Assembly (NCBI GenBank): GCA_019636795.1
Contig: JAHBWW010000004.1
Span: 310,001 to 374,000 of the forward strand
Reading direction: 5' to 3'
DNA length: 64,000 nt
Source: Phycisphaeraceae bacterium
GTDB taxonomy: Bacteria > Planctomycetota > Phycisphaerae > Phycisphaerales > UBA1924
The notes beneath the pieces are model-generated. The model was not told the origin of the DNA, ran no database searches, and saw only the letters and a program-made list of their open reading frames with translations. Made by a program: the position numbers and the translations under genes. Position 1 is the first letter of the stretch; each line of letters starts with the position of its first letter. Shown here one piece after another: positions 36,653 to 46,453 of the stretch.

Positions 36653-38449
36653 TCAGTCTCCATCGTTCATAGTCGGGTCTGGATTGGGCTCGACAGGATA
36701 GTCCGGCGAACTCGAAGTGTCGTCAATAATCATGACTTCGACCACTTCAGGCATGCCCTCGGGGGGTTCGAGCCACCCATCGCGCCCAACACGCAATTGC
36801 CCTGTCTGGAGTAGATACCGCAGGATCGCGATCTGAAGATCCGAGCGAGCCTGATCGCGCGCGTTGCGAGCATTGTTGAGCTGCTCTTGCGTATCGACGA
36901 CAGACTGCGGGTCCACTTCTTCAGCTCGCGCTCGCTGCTCCTCGAGTCGCAACTCGTTGATGTCGACCTGCTGCTCAGCAAGATCGAGGCGGAATCTCGC
37001 AAGGTCCACCGCTCGCAGCGCCGCACGCGATTCGATCGTGACATTGTCGCGCGATTGCTCGTACGCGCGCTGAGCGCGCTCGAGTGAAATGATCGAACTT
37101 CGCAGGTTCAGCCTTTCGATCTCGCGATCGACCGGGAGCGCCAGTGTCATCTGAGCCAGGTAGTCGAGTTCGTTGGGATCAAGCCCGAAACCGCCCTCCC
37201 GATCAGCCGGATCCGTCGGGATCAGGATGCGCCCGGAGAGGCTCAGATCCGGCAGCAACTGATTCCGCACCACCTCAACCTGCCGTCTGGAGTCGGCCAA
37301 CTGATCCCGCTGATTCTGAAGATCCAGCCGGTATGTCAGTCCCGCGTTGGTCGCGGCTTCAAGTGTCGCTTGCGGCTCAACCAGCGACAACATCAGATCC
37401 ACGATCCGAATCGAGTCGTCAAGTTTGACACCGATGCGAGTCTTGAAACGATCAAGTTGCAACCGATACGTCTCCTGAAAGTTGGCCAGATCCGACTTGG
37501 CATTGAGCACTTCGTTCCGCGTGAGTTGCTTCTGAAACTCGCGCCGGCGTCCGGCATCAACCAGCGCAGCAGTCTGAGTCTCCAGCCCGATCAACCCCTG
37601 CAGTTGCATTTCCTGGTTGCGGATGCGCTTCATTTGCGCAATCAGGTTGAAGTAATCGCTGGCAATGTCCACAAGCAGCTCGCGCCTGAAGCGTTCGAAT
37701 GAACGGGCGGCGTACACGAGATCGCGCTCGCGTTGAATCAGGTCTTCTCTCGCTGCCATCCCCGCGCCTCGGAGCAACGGAATGTTGCCAGACAGAACGA
37801 GATCGGTGCTCTGGCGATAACGACCCGAAGCAGTCCGCCGAAGTTGTTCGGTGGCATTCCAGACCAGACGCGCCTCGACTTCCCCACCATAGGGCAGACG
37901 CTGTGTCGCTCGTAGCGAGTTCACGATGCCAAGTGCGTGCTGAAAGTTTCCATCATCGCCCGCACCCGAGATAGACGTTGAAGTGTCAGCAAAGAATCTT
38001 GGTCCCCAGCGATGCTGCTCAATCAGCAGGCGGATGGCTGCCAGGATGTAGTCTTCCTCTGCCCGGCGAAACTCACGCGAATACGTCTGCGTGATGCGAA
38101 ATGCCTCAATCAGTGTTAGTTCTTCAGCGTCATCGCCAGTCTGCTCGGTCGCGTACAAAGCGAGTTGGGCTTCAATGTCCCGGGTCTCGTCAGCAACCGT
38201 GAATGTGAGCCTGGAGGACCCGGGGTTGGTCGTATTCGGCGTGCCGTAGGCCGGATCGGACCGCGAAAGCCTCTGCCGAGGGGAGTATTCCGTTCGGGGT
38301 CGGACAGAATCTTCGCCCATCAGTTCGGCTCGCTCGCGGAGGAGGGCATCGGTGCGGGCATCGATCTTTGTGAGCGAATCGCCACACCCGGCGCATGCAA
38401 ACCCGACGAAGACCAGAAAAAAAACTCGCGTCACAAAGGCTATGCGCAT
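36653..38449 (-). CDS. TolC-like outer-membrane efflux lipoprotein
   Basis: 598-residue outer-membrane channel type protein. The signal peptide and lipobox are MRIAFVTRVFFLVFVGFACAGC (lipobox FACAGC); I therefore start at the ATG at 38449, not at the in-frame GTG at 38482. Two TolC-type halves are seen: YGGEVEARLVWNATEQ, LSGNIPLLRGAGMAAREDLIQRERDL (shown in part) and a second half with LSLSGRILIP, QMTLALPVDREIERLNLRSSI. The last part is acidic. No adjacent pump genes, so its inner-membrane partner is elsewhere. Confidence 0.85.
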   Translation of the reverse strand: MRIAFVTRVFFLVFVGFACAGCGDSLTKIDARTDALLRERAELMGEDSVRPRTEYSPRQRLSRSDPAYGTPNTTNPGSSRLTFTVADETRDIEAQLALYATEQTGDDAEELTLIEAFRITQTYSREFRRAEEDYILAAIRLLIEQHRWGPRFFADTSTSISGAGDDGNFQHALGIVNSLRATQRLPYGGEVEARLVWNATEQLRRTASGRYRQSTDLVLSGNIPLLRGAGMAAREDLIQRERDLVYAARSFERFRRELLVDIASDYFNLIAQMKRIRNQEMQLQGLIGLETQTAALVDAGRRREFQKQLTRNEVLNAKSDLANFQETYRLQLDRFKTRIGVKLDDSIRIVDLMLSLVEPQATLEAATNAGLTYRLDLQNQRDQLADSRRQVEVVRNQLLPDLSLSGRILIPTDPADREGGFGLDPNELDYLAQMTLALPVDREIERLNLRSSIISLERAQRAYEQSRDNVTIESRAALRAVDLARFRLDLAEQQVDINELRLEEQRARAEEVDPQSVVDTQEQLNNARNARDQARSDLQIAILRYLLQTGQLRVGRDGWLEPPEGMPEVVEVMIIDDTSSSPDYPVEPNPDPTMNDGD

Positions 38450-38650
38450 AGGGCTCCAAACATGGTTGAGGACGATTGCCACTGTAGCGCCGGTTGCCGA
38501 ACGGCGAATGCCCTCCTACCATCCAAGTCCACGCCGAGATGGCAATATGAATCCCCTGTATAGGGTGTGTTCATCCCTTTCTTCACGCACTGGCAACGCT
38601 CCGCGGGCGAGCGACGGCGCGTGAGATCTTCGGCCTTGGAGCAACGCAGC

Positions 38651-41449
38651 ATGGGATCAATCACGTACGACGGGCGCAGTTTCATGATCGATGGTCGCCG
38701 GATCTGGATCATCAGCGCGAGTCTCTCGATGTTTCGTATCCCGCGAGCGCAATGGAAGGATCGCATCCATGCTGCTCGCCTTGCCGGGTTCAACACCATC
38801 GAGGTGCCAATCCCGTGGTGCCGCATCGAGCCCAGGCCGGGGCAGTTCGACTTCACCGACAATAACGACATCCGCCACTTTGTCGAACTCGTGGCCGAAG
38901 CCGGCATGTGGTGCATTCTGCGTCCCGGACCCTACATCGGCGATGGGTGGGATCTCGGCGGCATCCCTTCGTGGATTCTGGCCAAGGATGGCGTCAAACT
39001 GCGAGCGCCAAACCAGCCCTTCCACGAATCGTGCAGCCGATACATTTCAGCCCTTTCCGGCCAACTTCGCACCCTGCAGGTGACGTCCTCCGGTCGCGGG
39101 GGGCCGATCCTGCTGATTCAGGTCGAAACCCAATGGACCTGCAGCCACAAGGACATGGGCACAACCTACCTCGGCGAACTCAACCGCTATCTCCGTGAGT
39201 CCGGCTTCACGGTCCCGATGATCAACGCCAACAACCTCTGGCAAGGTGTCGAGAGCGAAATCGATTGCTGGGTCGGCGAACGCGACATGCTTTCGATCAT
39301 GCGCCAACTGGGTACGGTACTCCCGGACCAGCCTCGCATGGTCATCGACTTCGGCCCCAAGACACCGGCCCGACTCGGCTTGCCTGAGCCCGAGCCCATG
39401 GATCCGCAGGTCATTCAACGCAGCCTGGCCGAAATTCTTGCGGGCGGGGGGCAGTACAATTTCATTCCGTTCGCAGCCGGTCAGACTCCAGGATTCTGGG
39501 GCGGACAAATGCTGCATGCCGAATCGCCGTTTCTCGGCCCGGTGAACGAACTTCAGGCACCCATCGATGTACTCGGCAGGCCCACCGCCCGTTTCCATCA
39601 TGTCCGCACGATCTCGACGTTTGCTTCGACATTCGGCAAAGTCTTCGCACACCTCGATCCGCAGAATCACTCTGTCGTGCTCGATCCGATTCGACCCGGA
39701 GAATCCAAAGCCGGACGCGCCGACTTCGGGCCCACCGTCGTCCATCGCACGGGTTCGCAGGGTTCTGTCGCATTCATCTTCTCGGCTAATGCACATTCGA
39801 ACGCCAAGACTCGCGGCAGCGTCAATCTCATGCTCGCCGATGGGTCGTACCTGCCGGTCGATCTCGGAGGAAAACTGGTTCACTGGTGCCTGTTCGACGC
39901 GCACATCAGCGGTCGAAGCACTCTGACCTACTCCAGCCTCTGCGTCCTCGGAGTCTGCGGGCAGACGATCGTTGTGTTCGGTGGCCCAGGCACGGTCGGT
40001 CGAATCGCGATCAATGGTTCGCCACTCGAAGTTGATGTACCCTCAGCCAAAACTCCCACGATTCTGGTGCACGAAGGCATCACCGTCGTGGTGTGCAGCG
40101 ATCAGCAGATCGAGGAAACATTCATCGGGACCGAAGCGGTCTACGTCGGCGTCACCGGGATTGACGCATCGGGTAAGCCATTTGGCACAGGTCGATGCAC
40201 CCGCATCTCTTCCAAGGGCGAAGTGAGCACACAAACCCTGACGCCACGAAGCAAGTCCAAGACAACGAAAATTACGCGCGGGGTGTGGGAAGCAGCCGAC
40301 ACGATCGAACACGCCGCCGGAACGAATCCGCGATTCGCAACCATCCCGTCGCCTGCTCCGCTGAGCCAACTTGGTTCGCCGCAGGGCTATGGGTGGTACC
40401 GCGCGACCGAGAAAGTCGGCGCTGCGAAGAAGTGCACCATCGCTGCCCCGACCAGTGGCGATCGTTTTCAGGTGTTTCTCGATGGCGTGCCCGTTGGGGT
40501 GATGGGTCGAGGTCCCGGCGCGACAGAACACCTCGGCGTGTCCTTCAAGAAAGGTGAGCACACCATCGTACTTCTTGCTGACAACATGGGGTATGTCAGC
40601 GAAGGTTCGAACTGTAATGAGGGCAAGAAAGGGCTCTGCGATCAACTGTGGGAAGTAACCCAAGTCAAGATCGGCAAGCCGCGGATTGTCGAAGGCACAC
40701 CACTCAGTCCGCTGACCTTCAAGTCGCCTCTCTTTGGCGTGCGTGATGATGACCAGACGCATCCGTCGCGTGTGTCATGGACGATTGCCCATCGGCGCAA
40801 GTCACCATTGTTTGTTTCGGTCGCGGGTTCACCGACGCGGGGGCTGCTCATTCTCAACGATCAGCCGGTCCGCTACCTCGAAGCCGGCGAGCACGCCTCG
40901 ATTGTGCTCGATGGCGAAACACTCAAACGTGGCAACAATGCCATCGAGTTCGCGATGGTGCACGAGTTTGGTGACGAAGATGTCGCCACAGCACAAGTCA
41001 ATGCCGTTGCCGAGAAACTCGGCGTGGTCCTGACTGTATGGGAAGGCGATGCCGAGATTACCGCCAAGAGCACTTGGGCATTCGCAAAGTGGGAAAAGCC
41101 GATGGATTCGATGTTTGCGCCAGTCGGCAAGTCCAGCGCGAACCGTGCGCCGATTCCGACGTGGTGGAAGACAACATTCGAAGCCCCGTCCACTGGCGAT
41201 GCGATTACGCTTCATCTCACCGGCATGACCAAGGGCCAGGTGTTTCTCAATGGCAAGCATGTCTGCCGCTACTTTGTAGCCTTGGCCAATGGCACGCCAG
41301 TGCCGCCGACCGATACGGTCGTTCTCGCAGCGAGCGATCTGGCCGAAGGCGAGAACGAGCTGGTGCTGTTTGACGAGCACGGCGGCAACCCCGAGAAGTG
41401 CAAGTTCGTCATCGAAAGTGCCGAAGATGCCATTCGTGCGACGACCTGA
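38651..41449 (+). CDS. GH35 beta-galactosidase-like protein with altered catalytic residues
   Basis: 932 residues with the fold of glycoside hydrolase family 35: YDGRSFMIDGRRIWIISASLSMFR, FNTIEVPIPWCRIEPRPGQFDFT, CILRPGPYIGDGWDLGGIPSWIL (each shown in part), then GGPILLIQV and the C-terminal beta domains. In GH35 the acid/base lies in QVENEYG; here that segment is QVETQWTC, so N becomes T (residue 160) and the catalytic Glu becomes Gln (161). The nucleophile region is not recognisable (MVIDFGPKTP). It may be a carbohydrate-binding relative rather than an enzyme. I use the ATG at 38651; earlier in-frame starts exist. It is divergent from the TolC-like gene. Confidence 0.72.
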   Translation: MGSITYDGRSFMIDGRRIWIISASLSMFRIPRAQWKDRIHAARLAGFNTIEVPIPWCRIEPRPGQFDFTDNNDIRHFVELVAEAGMWCILRPGPYIGDGWDLGGIPSWILAKDGVKLRAPNQPFHESCSRYISALSGQLRTLQVTSSGRGGPILLIQVETQWTCSHKDMGTTYLGELNRYLRESGFTVPMINANNLWQGVESEIDCWVGERDMLSIMRQLGTVLPDQPRMVIDFGPKTPARLGLPEPEPMDPQVIQRSLAEILAGGGQYNFIPFAAGQTPGFWGGQMLHAESPFLGPVNELQAPIDVLGRPTARFHHVRTISTFASTFGKVFAHLDPQNHSVVLDPIRPGESKAGRADFGPTVVHRTGSQGSVAFIFSANAHSNAKTRGSVNLMLADGSYLPVDLGGKLVHWCLFDAHISGRSTLTYSSLCVLGVCGQTIVVFGGPGTVGRIAINGSPLEVDVPSAKTPTILVHEGITVVVCSDQQIEETFIGTEAVYVGVTGIDASGKPFGTGRCTRISSKGEVSTQTLTPRSKSKTTKITRGVWEAADTIEHAAGTNPRFATIPSPAPLSQLGSPQGYGWYRATEKVGAAKKCTIAAPTSGDRFQVFLDGVPVGVMGRGPGATEHLGVSFKKGEHTIVLLADNMGYVSEGSNCNEGKKGLCDQLWEVTQVKIGKPRIVEGTPLSPLTFKSPLFGVRDDDQTHPSRVSWTIAHRRKSPLFVSVAGSPTRGLLILNDQPVRYLEAGEHASIVLDGETLKRGNNAIEFAMVHEFGDEDVATAQVNAVAEKLGVVLTVWEGDAEITAKSTWAFAKWEKPMDSMFAPVGKSSANRAPIPTWWKTTFEAPSTGDAITLHLTGMTKGQVFLNGKHVCRYFVALANGTPVPPTDTVVLAASDLAEGENELVLFDEHGGNPEKCKFVIESAEDAIRATT

Positions 41450-41490
41450 GCCCGGTTCGAGTCAGGCTTCCTGATCTCAAGGAGTGAGGT

Positions 41491-42021
41491 ATGAATCCGA
41501 ATTCAGCCTGGCAGCGCGCGGTGAACTTTGCAGCCGATGCTCATCGTCACCACACGCGCAAGGACGGGAAAACTCCGTACGTCGCCCATGTCTTTCGCGT
41601 GGCTCTCACTCTCCGCCACGTCTTCGAATGCGATGATCTCACCGCGCTTACCGCAGCCTTGCTCCACGACACGATCGAAGACACTACCGTCGATTACGAC
41701 GATATCAACGAGCAGTTCGGCGCGAAGGTGGCGGCGTGTGTTGTCGCGATGTCCAAGAACATGCTCTTGCCCGAACCCGAGCGCGAGGCAGACTACGACC
41801 GCCGTCTGGCCCAGGGGCCTTGGCAATCACGGCTCATCAAACTTGCCGATGTCTACGACAATCTGGCAGACATTCAGGTGCTCAAGCAGGGCCAGTCCTG
41901 TCAGAAGCAGATCGAACGATGCCGAAGGGCAATGAGCATCGCCCAGCCCGATGCGCACCGACCGCCTGTCGCCCTTGCGATTCGCATGGTTCAGGACGCA
42001 GTGCGTGACGCAGGCGGGTGA
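41491..42021 (+). CDS. HD domain protein (RelA/SpoT-type hydrolase fold)
   Basis: 176-residue cytoplasmic protein. The HD signature is LLHDTIEDTTVDYDDI preceded by HTRKDGKTPYVAHVFRVAL, and the later KLADVYDNLADI block is typical of the (p)ppGpp hydrolase type. No synthetase domain is present, so it may be a small alarmone hydrolase or another phosphohydrolase. AAGGAG lies nine bases upstream of the ATG. Confidence 0.83.
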   Translation: MNPNSAWQRAVNFAADAHRHHTRKDGKTPYVAHVFRVALTLRHVFECDDLTALTAALLHDTIEDTTVDYDDINEQFGAKVAACVVAMSKNMLLPEPEREADYDRRLAQGPWQSRLIKLADVYDNLADIQVLKQGQSCQKQIERCRRAMSIAQPDAHRPPVALAIRMVQDAVRDAGG

Positions 42022-42022
42022 A

Positions 42023-42448
42023 TCAAACCCACACATTGACGATCAGATTCGGTTCCTTGAGTTTGCCGGTCCACTCCCCGACCGACGTGGTCACCATCTT
42101 GACTTCGTATTCGGGGTGGGCGTCCAGCCACTCGTTGATTTGAGCATCGAGAAACGAGAGCGAATCGCCGGTGAGTTTGCTGTGAAAACTCTTGACGTGA
42201 ATCGCGCCGGTACCGGTCGTGTTGGGTGTGCGGTTCCAGTTCTCAGAGTGTCGCGAACCGAGTTTCTGCTCGAACGCCTGGATCTTCGAGGATCCTCCAG
42301 CCGAGCCGGCGGCGGGTGATACTGCTCGATCTCCCCCCCCGCCCAATCCGGAAACGGGTATAGATGGAATAGGGGTCGGATCTTCATGCGGGCGAAGTCC
42401 GCCGCTGCCGGAGTCCGGTCGTTGCAGTTCGAACAGGGGGCGTGTCAT
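42023..42448 (-). CDS. Conserved hypothetical protein, 141 aa
   Basis: Glycine- and proline-rich N-terminal half, then a compact C-terminal half: AIHVKSFHSKLTGDSLSFLDAQ and INEWLDAHPEYEVKMVTTSVGEW (shown in part). The split suggests a disordered arm and one small alpha/beta domain. I recognise no family. It is convergent with the HD gene, with 1 bp between stops. Confidence 0.7.
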   Translation of the reverse strand: MTRPLFELQRPDSGSGGLRPHEDPTPIPSIPVSGLGGGGDRAVSPAAGSAGGSSKIQAFEQKLGSRHSENWNRTPNTTGTGAIHVKSFHSKLTGDSLSFLDAQINEWLDAHPEYEVKMVTTSVGEWTGKLKEPNLIVNVWV

Positions 42449-42563
42449 GGCCGATCTCCTATAGCGCGTGAATCACGCATCTCGAGAACACACTGCCCAG
42501 AACGGGCGGCACGCTCCCTCTTGATATCGGTCAGGGTACCAGAATTAGCCCACAACGCAAGCC

Positions 42564-42947
42564 TTAACCCCCCGGGTTGTGGATAGCACAGGCAAATTTC
42601 CATCGATTGCCTTCGAAAACCCTTCCAGCAAAGCAAAAGCGTCTCCCCCCTACGAACAGGTCCACCGCGAGCATGTCTCCGGTCATGGACCGAATTTCGG
42701 CCCGACCTCCGGCGATCTGGCGCACCGTCCCTCGTCCCCCGGACAGTTCGCCCTCGAATCTGAGATATTCAATGCGGTGGTCGGGGGCCCGCTCGGCCTC
42801 GAAGTCTTCCCCAAGATCGGGTCTGCCCGCTGTACGGAACGAAAGCAGGGGTCGCGCCATCTCCGCGGGGTCCAGCTGCTCGATCAGCCAGTCGTGGTGC
42901 CAGGTGCCGTCGGGCAGAGTGTGACAGAGCAGCACGAACTCGGACAT
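42564..42947 (-). CDS. Small protein resembling DNA polymerase/ligase D 3'-phosphoesterase domain
   Basis: 127 residues. LLCHTLPDGTWHHDWLIEQ, then HRIEYLRFEGELSGGRGTVRQIAGG, resembles the stand-alone LigD N-terminal (3'-phosphoesterase-like) proteins that are common in planctomycetes. The active-site histidines seem only partly kept. I start at the ATG at 42947; another in-frame start at 42965 is possible. No ligase or polymerase gene is beside it. Confidence 0.55.
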   Translation of the reverse strand: MSEFVLLCHTLPDGTWHHDWLIEQLDPAEMARPLLSFRTAGRPDLGEDFEAERAPDHRIEYLRFEGELSGGRGTVRQIAGGRAEIRSMTGDMLAVDLFVGGRRFCFAGRVFEGNRWKFACAIHNPGG

Positions 42948-43029
42948 GGTGCATCGTAGTGCCAACTGGACGATACAAACGGGTGTACGATGATCGCGTG
43001 GTCAATGACGACCCCGATGGAGACTTTTC

Positions 43030-43707
43030 ATGAAGAATCTCAGCCTGATTCTGGCAGTGACCCTTGGTATGTTCATCGCCCAGCTCATGGGTTGCCAGTC
43101 GACGTATCGCCGCTCGCTCGCGGATGTCCGGGGCGATGCGAATGCTCACTTTGCATACGGTCATTACGCCGCGGCCCTGGCCGACTATCAGGAATATCTC
43201 GATCGCAAGCCAGGCTCCACGCTTGTGCGCTCGAGAGTGGGCGAAACGCTGCTGAAACTGAACCGCCCGGGCGAAGCCGAGCCTCATCTGCGGGCGGTGT
43301 ACGACGTCGAGCCTCTGAACACCTACAACGCTGCCCTGCTCGCTGAGGCAATGGTGCGCAACGATCGACCGGGGCAAGGCCTTGACTTCATGCGGCAGTT
43401 CCTCGATCAGATGCCCACCAGTGAGGGGTTCTTCGCGCTGGCGGACCTCTCGTTGATGGCAGGTCTCCCCGATGACGCGCGGCAGGCCCTGGCCGTTGCG
43501 GTCAAACTCGACGGGGCAACTTCGCCCGAACCTCATCGTCGTATTGCGCGGTTCTACGAGTCGCGTGAACTCAAGCCCGAAGCCATCGCCGCCTGGCGAA
43601 CCGTACTTTGGTTCGATCCCGCCGATGCCGAAGCAGGGGATCGGCTCCGCGCGATGGGTCAGGTACCCGGGCCAGGGTTTGCCGTTGCTCCGGCAATCTC
43701 AAACTGA
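43030..43707 (+). CDS. TPR-repeat lipoprotein
   Basis: Signal peptide MKNLSLILAVTLGMFIAQLMGC with lipobox ending LMGC, then TPR-like helical pairs (ADYQEYLDRKPGSTLVRSRVG, NRPGEAEPHLRAVYDVEP, RPGQGLDFMRQFLDQMP). A protein-protein interaction role in the periplasm is inferred. GGAGAC lies about nine bases before the ATG. It is 110 bp before the ArsR-methyltransferase gene. Confidence 0.82.
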   Translation: MKNLSLILAVTLGMFIAQLMGCQSTYRRSLADVRGDANAHFAYGHYAAALADYQEYLDRKPGSTLVRSRVGETLLKLNRPGEAEPHLRAVYDVEPLNTYNAALLAEAMVRNDRPGQGLDFMRQFLDQMPTSEGFFALADLSLMAGLPDDARQALAVAVKLDGATSPEPHRRIARFYESRELKPEAIAAWRTVLWFDPADAEAGDRLRAMGQVPGPGFAVAPAISN

Positions 43708-43733
43708 CGGCATGGTCGTGATCGAGGGACGGC

Positions 43734-43785
43734 TTGACTCGGGCCGCGGAGCGTTGTACTGTCTATCCGGATTGACGGATGGATA
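43734..43785 (+). promoter_or_regulatory. Promoter and candidate operator of the ArsR-methyltransferase gene
   Basis: TTGACT (43734-43739), 17 bases, TACTGT (43757-43762) fits a sigma-70-type promoter. At the predicted start (near 43769) lies the inverted repeat ATCCG-N6-CGGAT (43765-43780), flanked by TATCC and GGATA (43764-43785). An operator there would suit autorepression by the encoded ArsR-type protein. Confidence 0.45.
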
Positions 43786-43816
43786 CTACGAACGCAATCC
43801 GAATGAGGCATGTCCC

Positions 43817-44773
43817 ATGAAGCCCGGTGCCGTCTTGGCCCCCGTCATTGATCGGCTGACGATCCTGTGTGAGCCTGCCCGCCTGCGGGCCTTGCGGGTT
43901 CTCGAACGCGAGGAACTCAGTGTGGGCGAACTGGCGCGCGTGCTGCAAGCCCCCCAGAGTACCGTGAGTCGGCATCTGAAACTGCTGTCCGACGCCGGCT
44001 GGGTGCTGAGTCGGACCGAACGCACTGCGACTTACTATCGAGTTGTGCCCGGCGAATTGCCCGAGGCCGATCGGGAGTTGTGGACTGTTCTGAGCACGCA
44101 GATTGACGATCGCGGCGAACTGGCCGAGGACAGTCGCAGGCTCGAATCTGTGCTAGCCGAGCGTCAGACTGACAGTCTTTCGTTTTTTGGGCGCGTCGCT
44201 GGCGAGTGGGATGCGCTGCGGCGCGAGTTGTTTGGTGATCAGTTGACAGAGGAAGCCTTGCTCGGACTGATTCGCCCCGATTGGGTCATCGTGGATGTCG
44301 GGTGTGGCACCGGCAACGCGGCCGCTGTGCTGGCACCAATCGCCCAGCGCGTCATCGCGGTCGATCAGTCCGCGCCGATGCTCGAGGCGGCAAGGCGGCG
44401 CATCGGCGAAGAGGGCACTGTCGAGTTCCGGCTCGGTTCGGCCGAGGCGTTGCCGCTCGAATCGGGCGAGATAGACGCCGCGGTCTGCCTGCTCGTCCTG
44501 CATCATGTCGAAGATCTCGCGGCTGCGGCCAAGGAACTCCGGCGCGTGCTGCGGAGCAGTCGCAGCGGTGGGGGAGTGCTCATCGTCGACATGTACGAGC
44601 ACGAGCGATCGGAGTTTCGTCATCGCATGGGCCATCGGCATCAGGGCTTCGATCCGGCATTGCTCGCGCAGGTTTTTCAGGAAGCGGGGTTCAAGTCGGT
44701 ACGTACGCGGCCGCTGTCACGCACCAACGACGGCAACGGCCCCGGTCTCTTCGCCCTTGCAGCATGGATCTGA
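43817..44773 (+). CDS. ArsR-family regulator fused to SAM methyltransferase-fold domain
   Basis: 318 residues. The N-terminal winged helix (about residues 1-80) has SVGELARVLQAPQSTVSRHLKLLSDAGW and RTERTATYYRV. The C-terminal Rossmann domain has the SAM/SAH-binding motif VIVDVGCGTGNAAAVLA, VIAVDQSAPML and VCLLVLHHVED. It sits 93 bp upstream of ahcY. A regulator of this type (SahR) that senses S-adenosylhomocysteine controls ahcY in some proteobacteria (recalled, not searched). The same job here is inferred from neighbourhood and domain pair. Start at the ATG at 43817 with GAGG eight bases before it. Confidence 0.82.
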   Translation: MKPGAVLAPVIDRLTILCEPARLRALRVLEREELSVGELARVLQAPQSTVSRHLKLLSDAGWVLSRTERTATYYRVVPGELPEADRELWTVLSTQIDDRGELAEDSRRLESVLAERQTDSLSFFGRVAGEWDALRRELFGDQLTEEALLGLIRPDWVIVDVGCGTGNAAAVLAPIAQRVIAVDQSAPMLEAARRRIGEEGTVEFRLGSAEALPLESGEIDAAVCLLVLHHVEDLAAAAKELRRVLRSSRSGGGVLIVDMYEHERSEFRHRMGHRHQGFDPALLAQVFQEAGFKSVRTRPLSRTNDGNGPGLFALAAWI

Positions 44774-44866
44774 AGACACGAAAAGACACAGCACAACAAC
44801 GGGAACACGCGTTCTCGATGAATGAACAGACGGAACGCAACCTAATCACTCAACACGGAGACCACC

Positions 44867-46354
44867 ATGACATCGATGATGACCACGCCCGACACGGCCA
44901 GAACGGCCACAGGAACGATGCAATACAAAGTGCGCGATCTGAAACTCTCGGTCCTGGGCCGCAAGGAACTGCGGCTGGCCGAGCACGAGATGCCGGGCCT
45001 GATGGCGCTGCGCGAGCGCTACAGCGCGAGCAAGCCCCTCAAGGGTGCTCGCATCGCCGGCAGCCTGCACATGACGGTGCAGACGGCCGTTCTGATCGAA
45101 ACGCTCACCGCCCTTGGCGCCGACGTGCGCTGGGCCAGCTGCAACATCTTCAGCACTCAGGATTCGGCAGCCGCAGCTGTGGTCATCGGGCCCAACGGCA
45201 CGATCGACAAGCCCGCGGGCGTCCCCGTCTTCGCATGGAAGGGCGAAACGCTCGACGAATACTGGTGGTGTACGCGGCAGATTCTCAACTGGCCCGATGG
45301 TGGCGGGCCGAACCTGATCCTCGACGACGGCGGCGATGCGACGATGATGGTGCTCAAGGGTATGGAGTATGAGAAAAACGGCTCCATTCCCGCGTTTAAC
45401 CCGCACGAGCATCCCGAAGAGTTCGGCGCGTTCCTCCGCGAACTGATCGAGCAGGAAAAGGAACGCCCCGGCTGTTGGACCAGAGTTGCAAGCGCGATTC
45501 GCGGCGTATCCGAAGAAACCACCACCGGCGTCCACCGTCTCTATCAGTTCGCCGAGCAGGGCCTCCTGCCATTCCCCGCGATCAATGTCAATGACAGCGT
45601 GACCAAGAGCAAGTTTGACAACATCTACGGCTGTCGCCACTCGCTGCTCGACGGGCTCAACCGCGCGACCGACGTCATGCTTTCGGGCAAGGTCGCGGTG
45701 GTGTGCGGCTATGGCGATGTGGGTAAGGGCTGCTGCCAGGCGCTCAAGGGTCAGGGCTGCCGCGTGATCGTGACCGAGATCGATCCGATCTGTGCGCTCC
45801 AGGCCGCGATGGAGGGCTATCAGGTGCTCACGCTCGAGGATGTCGTCGAGACAGCCGATATCTTCATCACGACCACGGGCAACAAGGACATCATCACGCT
45901 CGATCACATGCGCAAGATGAAGAACAAGGCCATCATCGGCAACATCGGCCACTTCGACAACGAGGTGCAGATGGAAAAACTGATGAAGGACGCCGGCGTC
46001 GAGCGTATCAACATCAAGGAGCAGTACGACGAGTTCCTGTTCAAAGCCCAGAACAAGAGCATCCTGATCCTGGCCGAGGGGCGTCTGCTCAACCTCGGCT
46101 GTGCGACGGGGCACCCGAGCTTCGTGATGAGTGCGAGTTTCACGAATCAGGTCATTGCGCAGATGGAACTGCACCAGCATCAGGACAAGTACGAGAACAA
46201 GGTCTACATGCTGCCCAAGAAACTTGACGAGGAAGTCGCACGCCTGCACCTCGAAAAGCTGGGCGTGAAACTCACAAAACTGCGCAAGGATCAGGCTGAC
46301 TACATCGGCGTCCCGGTCGATGGGCCGTACAAGCCGGCGCACTATCGGTATTGA
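44867..46354 (+). CDS. ahcY: Adenosylhomocysteinase
   Basis: Hydrolyses S-adenosylhomocysteine to homocysteine and adenosine, closing the methyl cycle. Family blocks: [57 protein letters not shown] and the NAD-binding [20 protein letters not shown]; it ends in PYKPAHYRY with the conserved Lys-Pro-x-His-Tyr-Arg-Tyr. GGAG precedes the ATG by nine bases. Length (495) is near the upper end of the family. It is probably co-transcribed with the ArsR-methyltransferase gene. A terminator follows at 46395. Confidence 0.97.
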   Translation: MTSMMTTPDTARTATGTMQYKVRDLKLSVLGRKELRLAEHEMPGLMALRERYSASKPLKGARIAGSLHMTVQTAVLIETLTALGADVRWASCNIFSTQDSAAAAVVIGPNGTIDKPAGVPVFAWKGETLDEYWWCTRQILNWPDGGGPNLILDDGGDATMMVLKGMEYEKNGSIPAFNPHEHPEEFGAFLRELIEQEKERPGCWTRVASAIRGVSEETTTGVHRLYQFAEQGLLPFPAINVNDSVTKSKFDNIYGCRHSLLDGLNRATDVMLSGKVAVVCGYGDVGKGCCQALKGQGCRVIVTEIDPICALQAAMEGYQVLTLEDVVETADIFITTTGNKDIITLDHMRKMKNKAIIGNIGHFDNEVQMEKLMKDAGVERINIKEQYDEFLFKAQNKSILILAEGRLLNLGCATGHPSFVMSASFTNQVIAQMELHQHQDKYENKVYMLPKKLDEEVARLHLEKLGVKLTKLRKDQADYIGVPVDGPYKPAHYRY

Positions 46355-46394
46355 GTGCACGGCACCTGCTCAGTCGCAACGAGATCAACACGGC

Positions 46395-46422
46395 AAGGCC
46401 GCTCCAGTGGTGGGGCGGCCTT
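46395..46422 (+). terminator. Rho-independent terminator after ahcY
   Basis: Arms AAGGCCGCTCC and GGGGCGGCCTT (11 pairs with one G-T wobble) around a 6-base loop, followed by TTTGT. It closes ahcY 40 bp past its stop. Confidence 0.8.
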
Positions 46423-46453
46423 TGTCATTCGTCTGCTCCGCCCTCTCATGCTC

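Noticed and set aside
44774-44866. SAH riboswitch in the ahcY leader
   Set aside because: The gap is only 93 bases with a short hairpin-like GGAAC/GTTCT element and none of the conserved SAH riboswitch segments.
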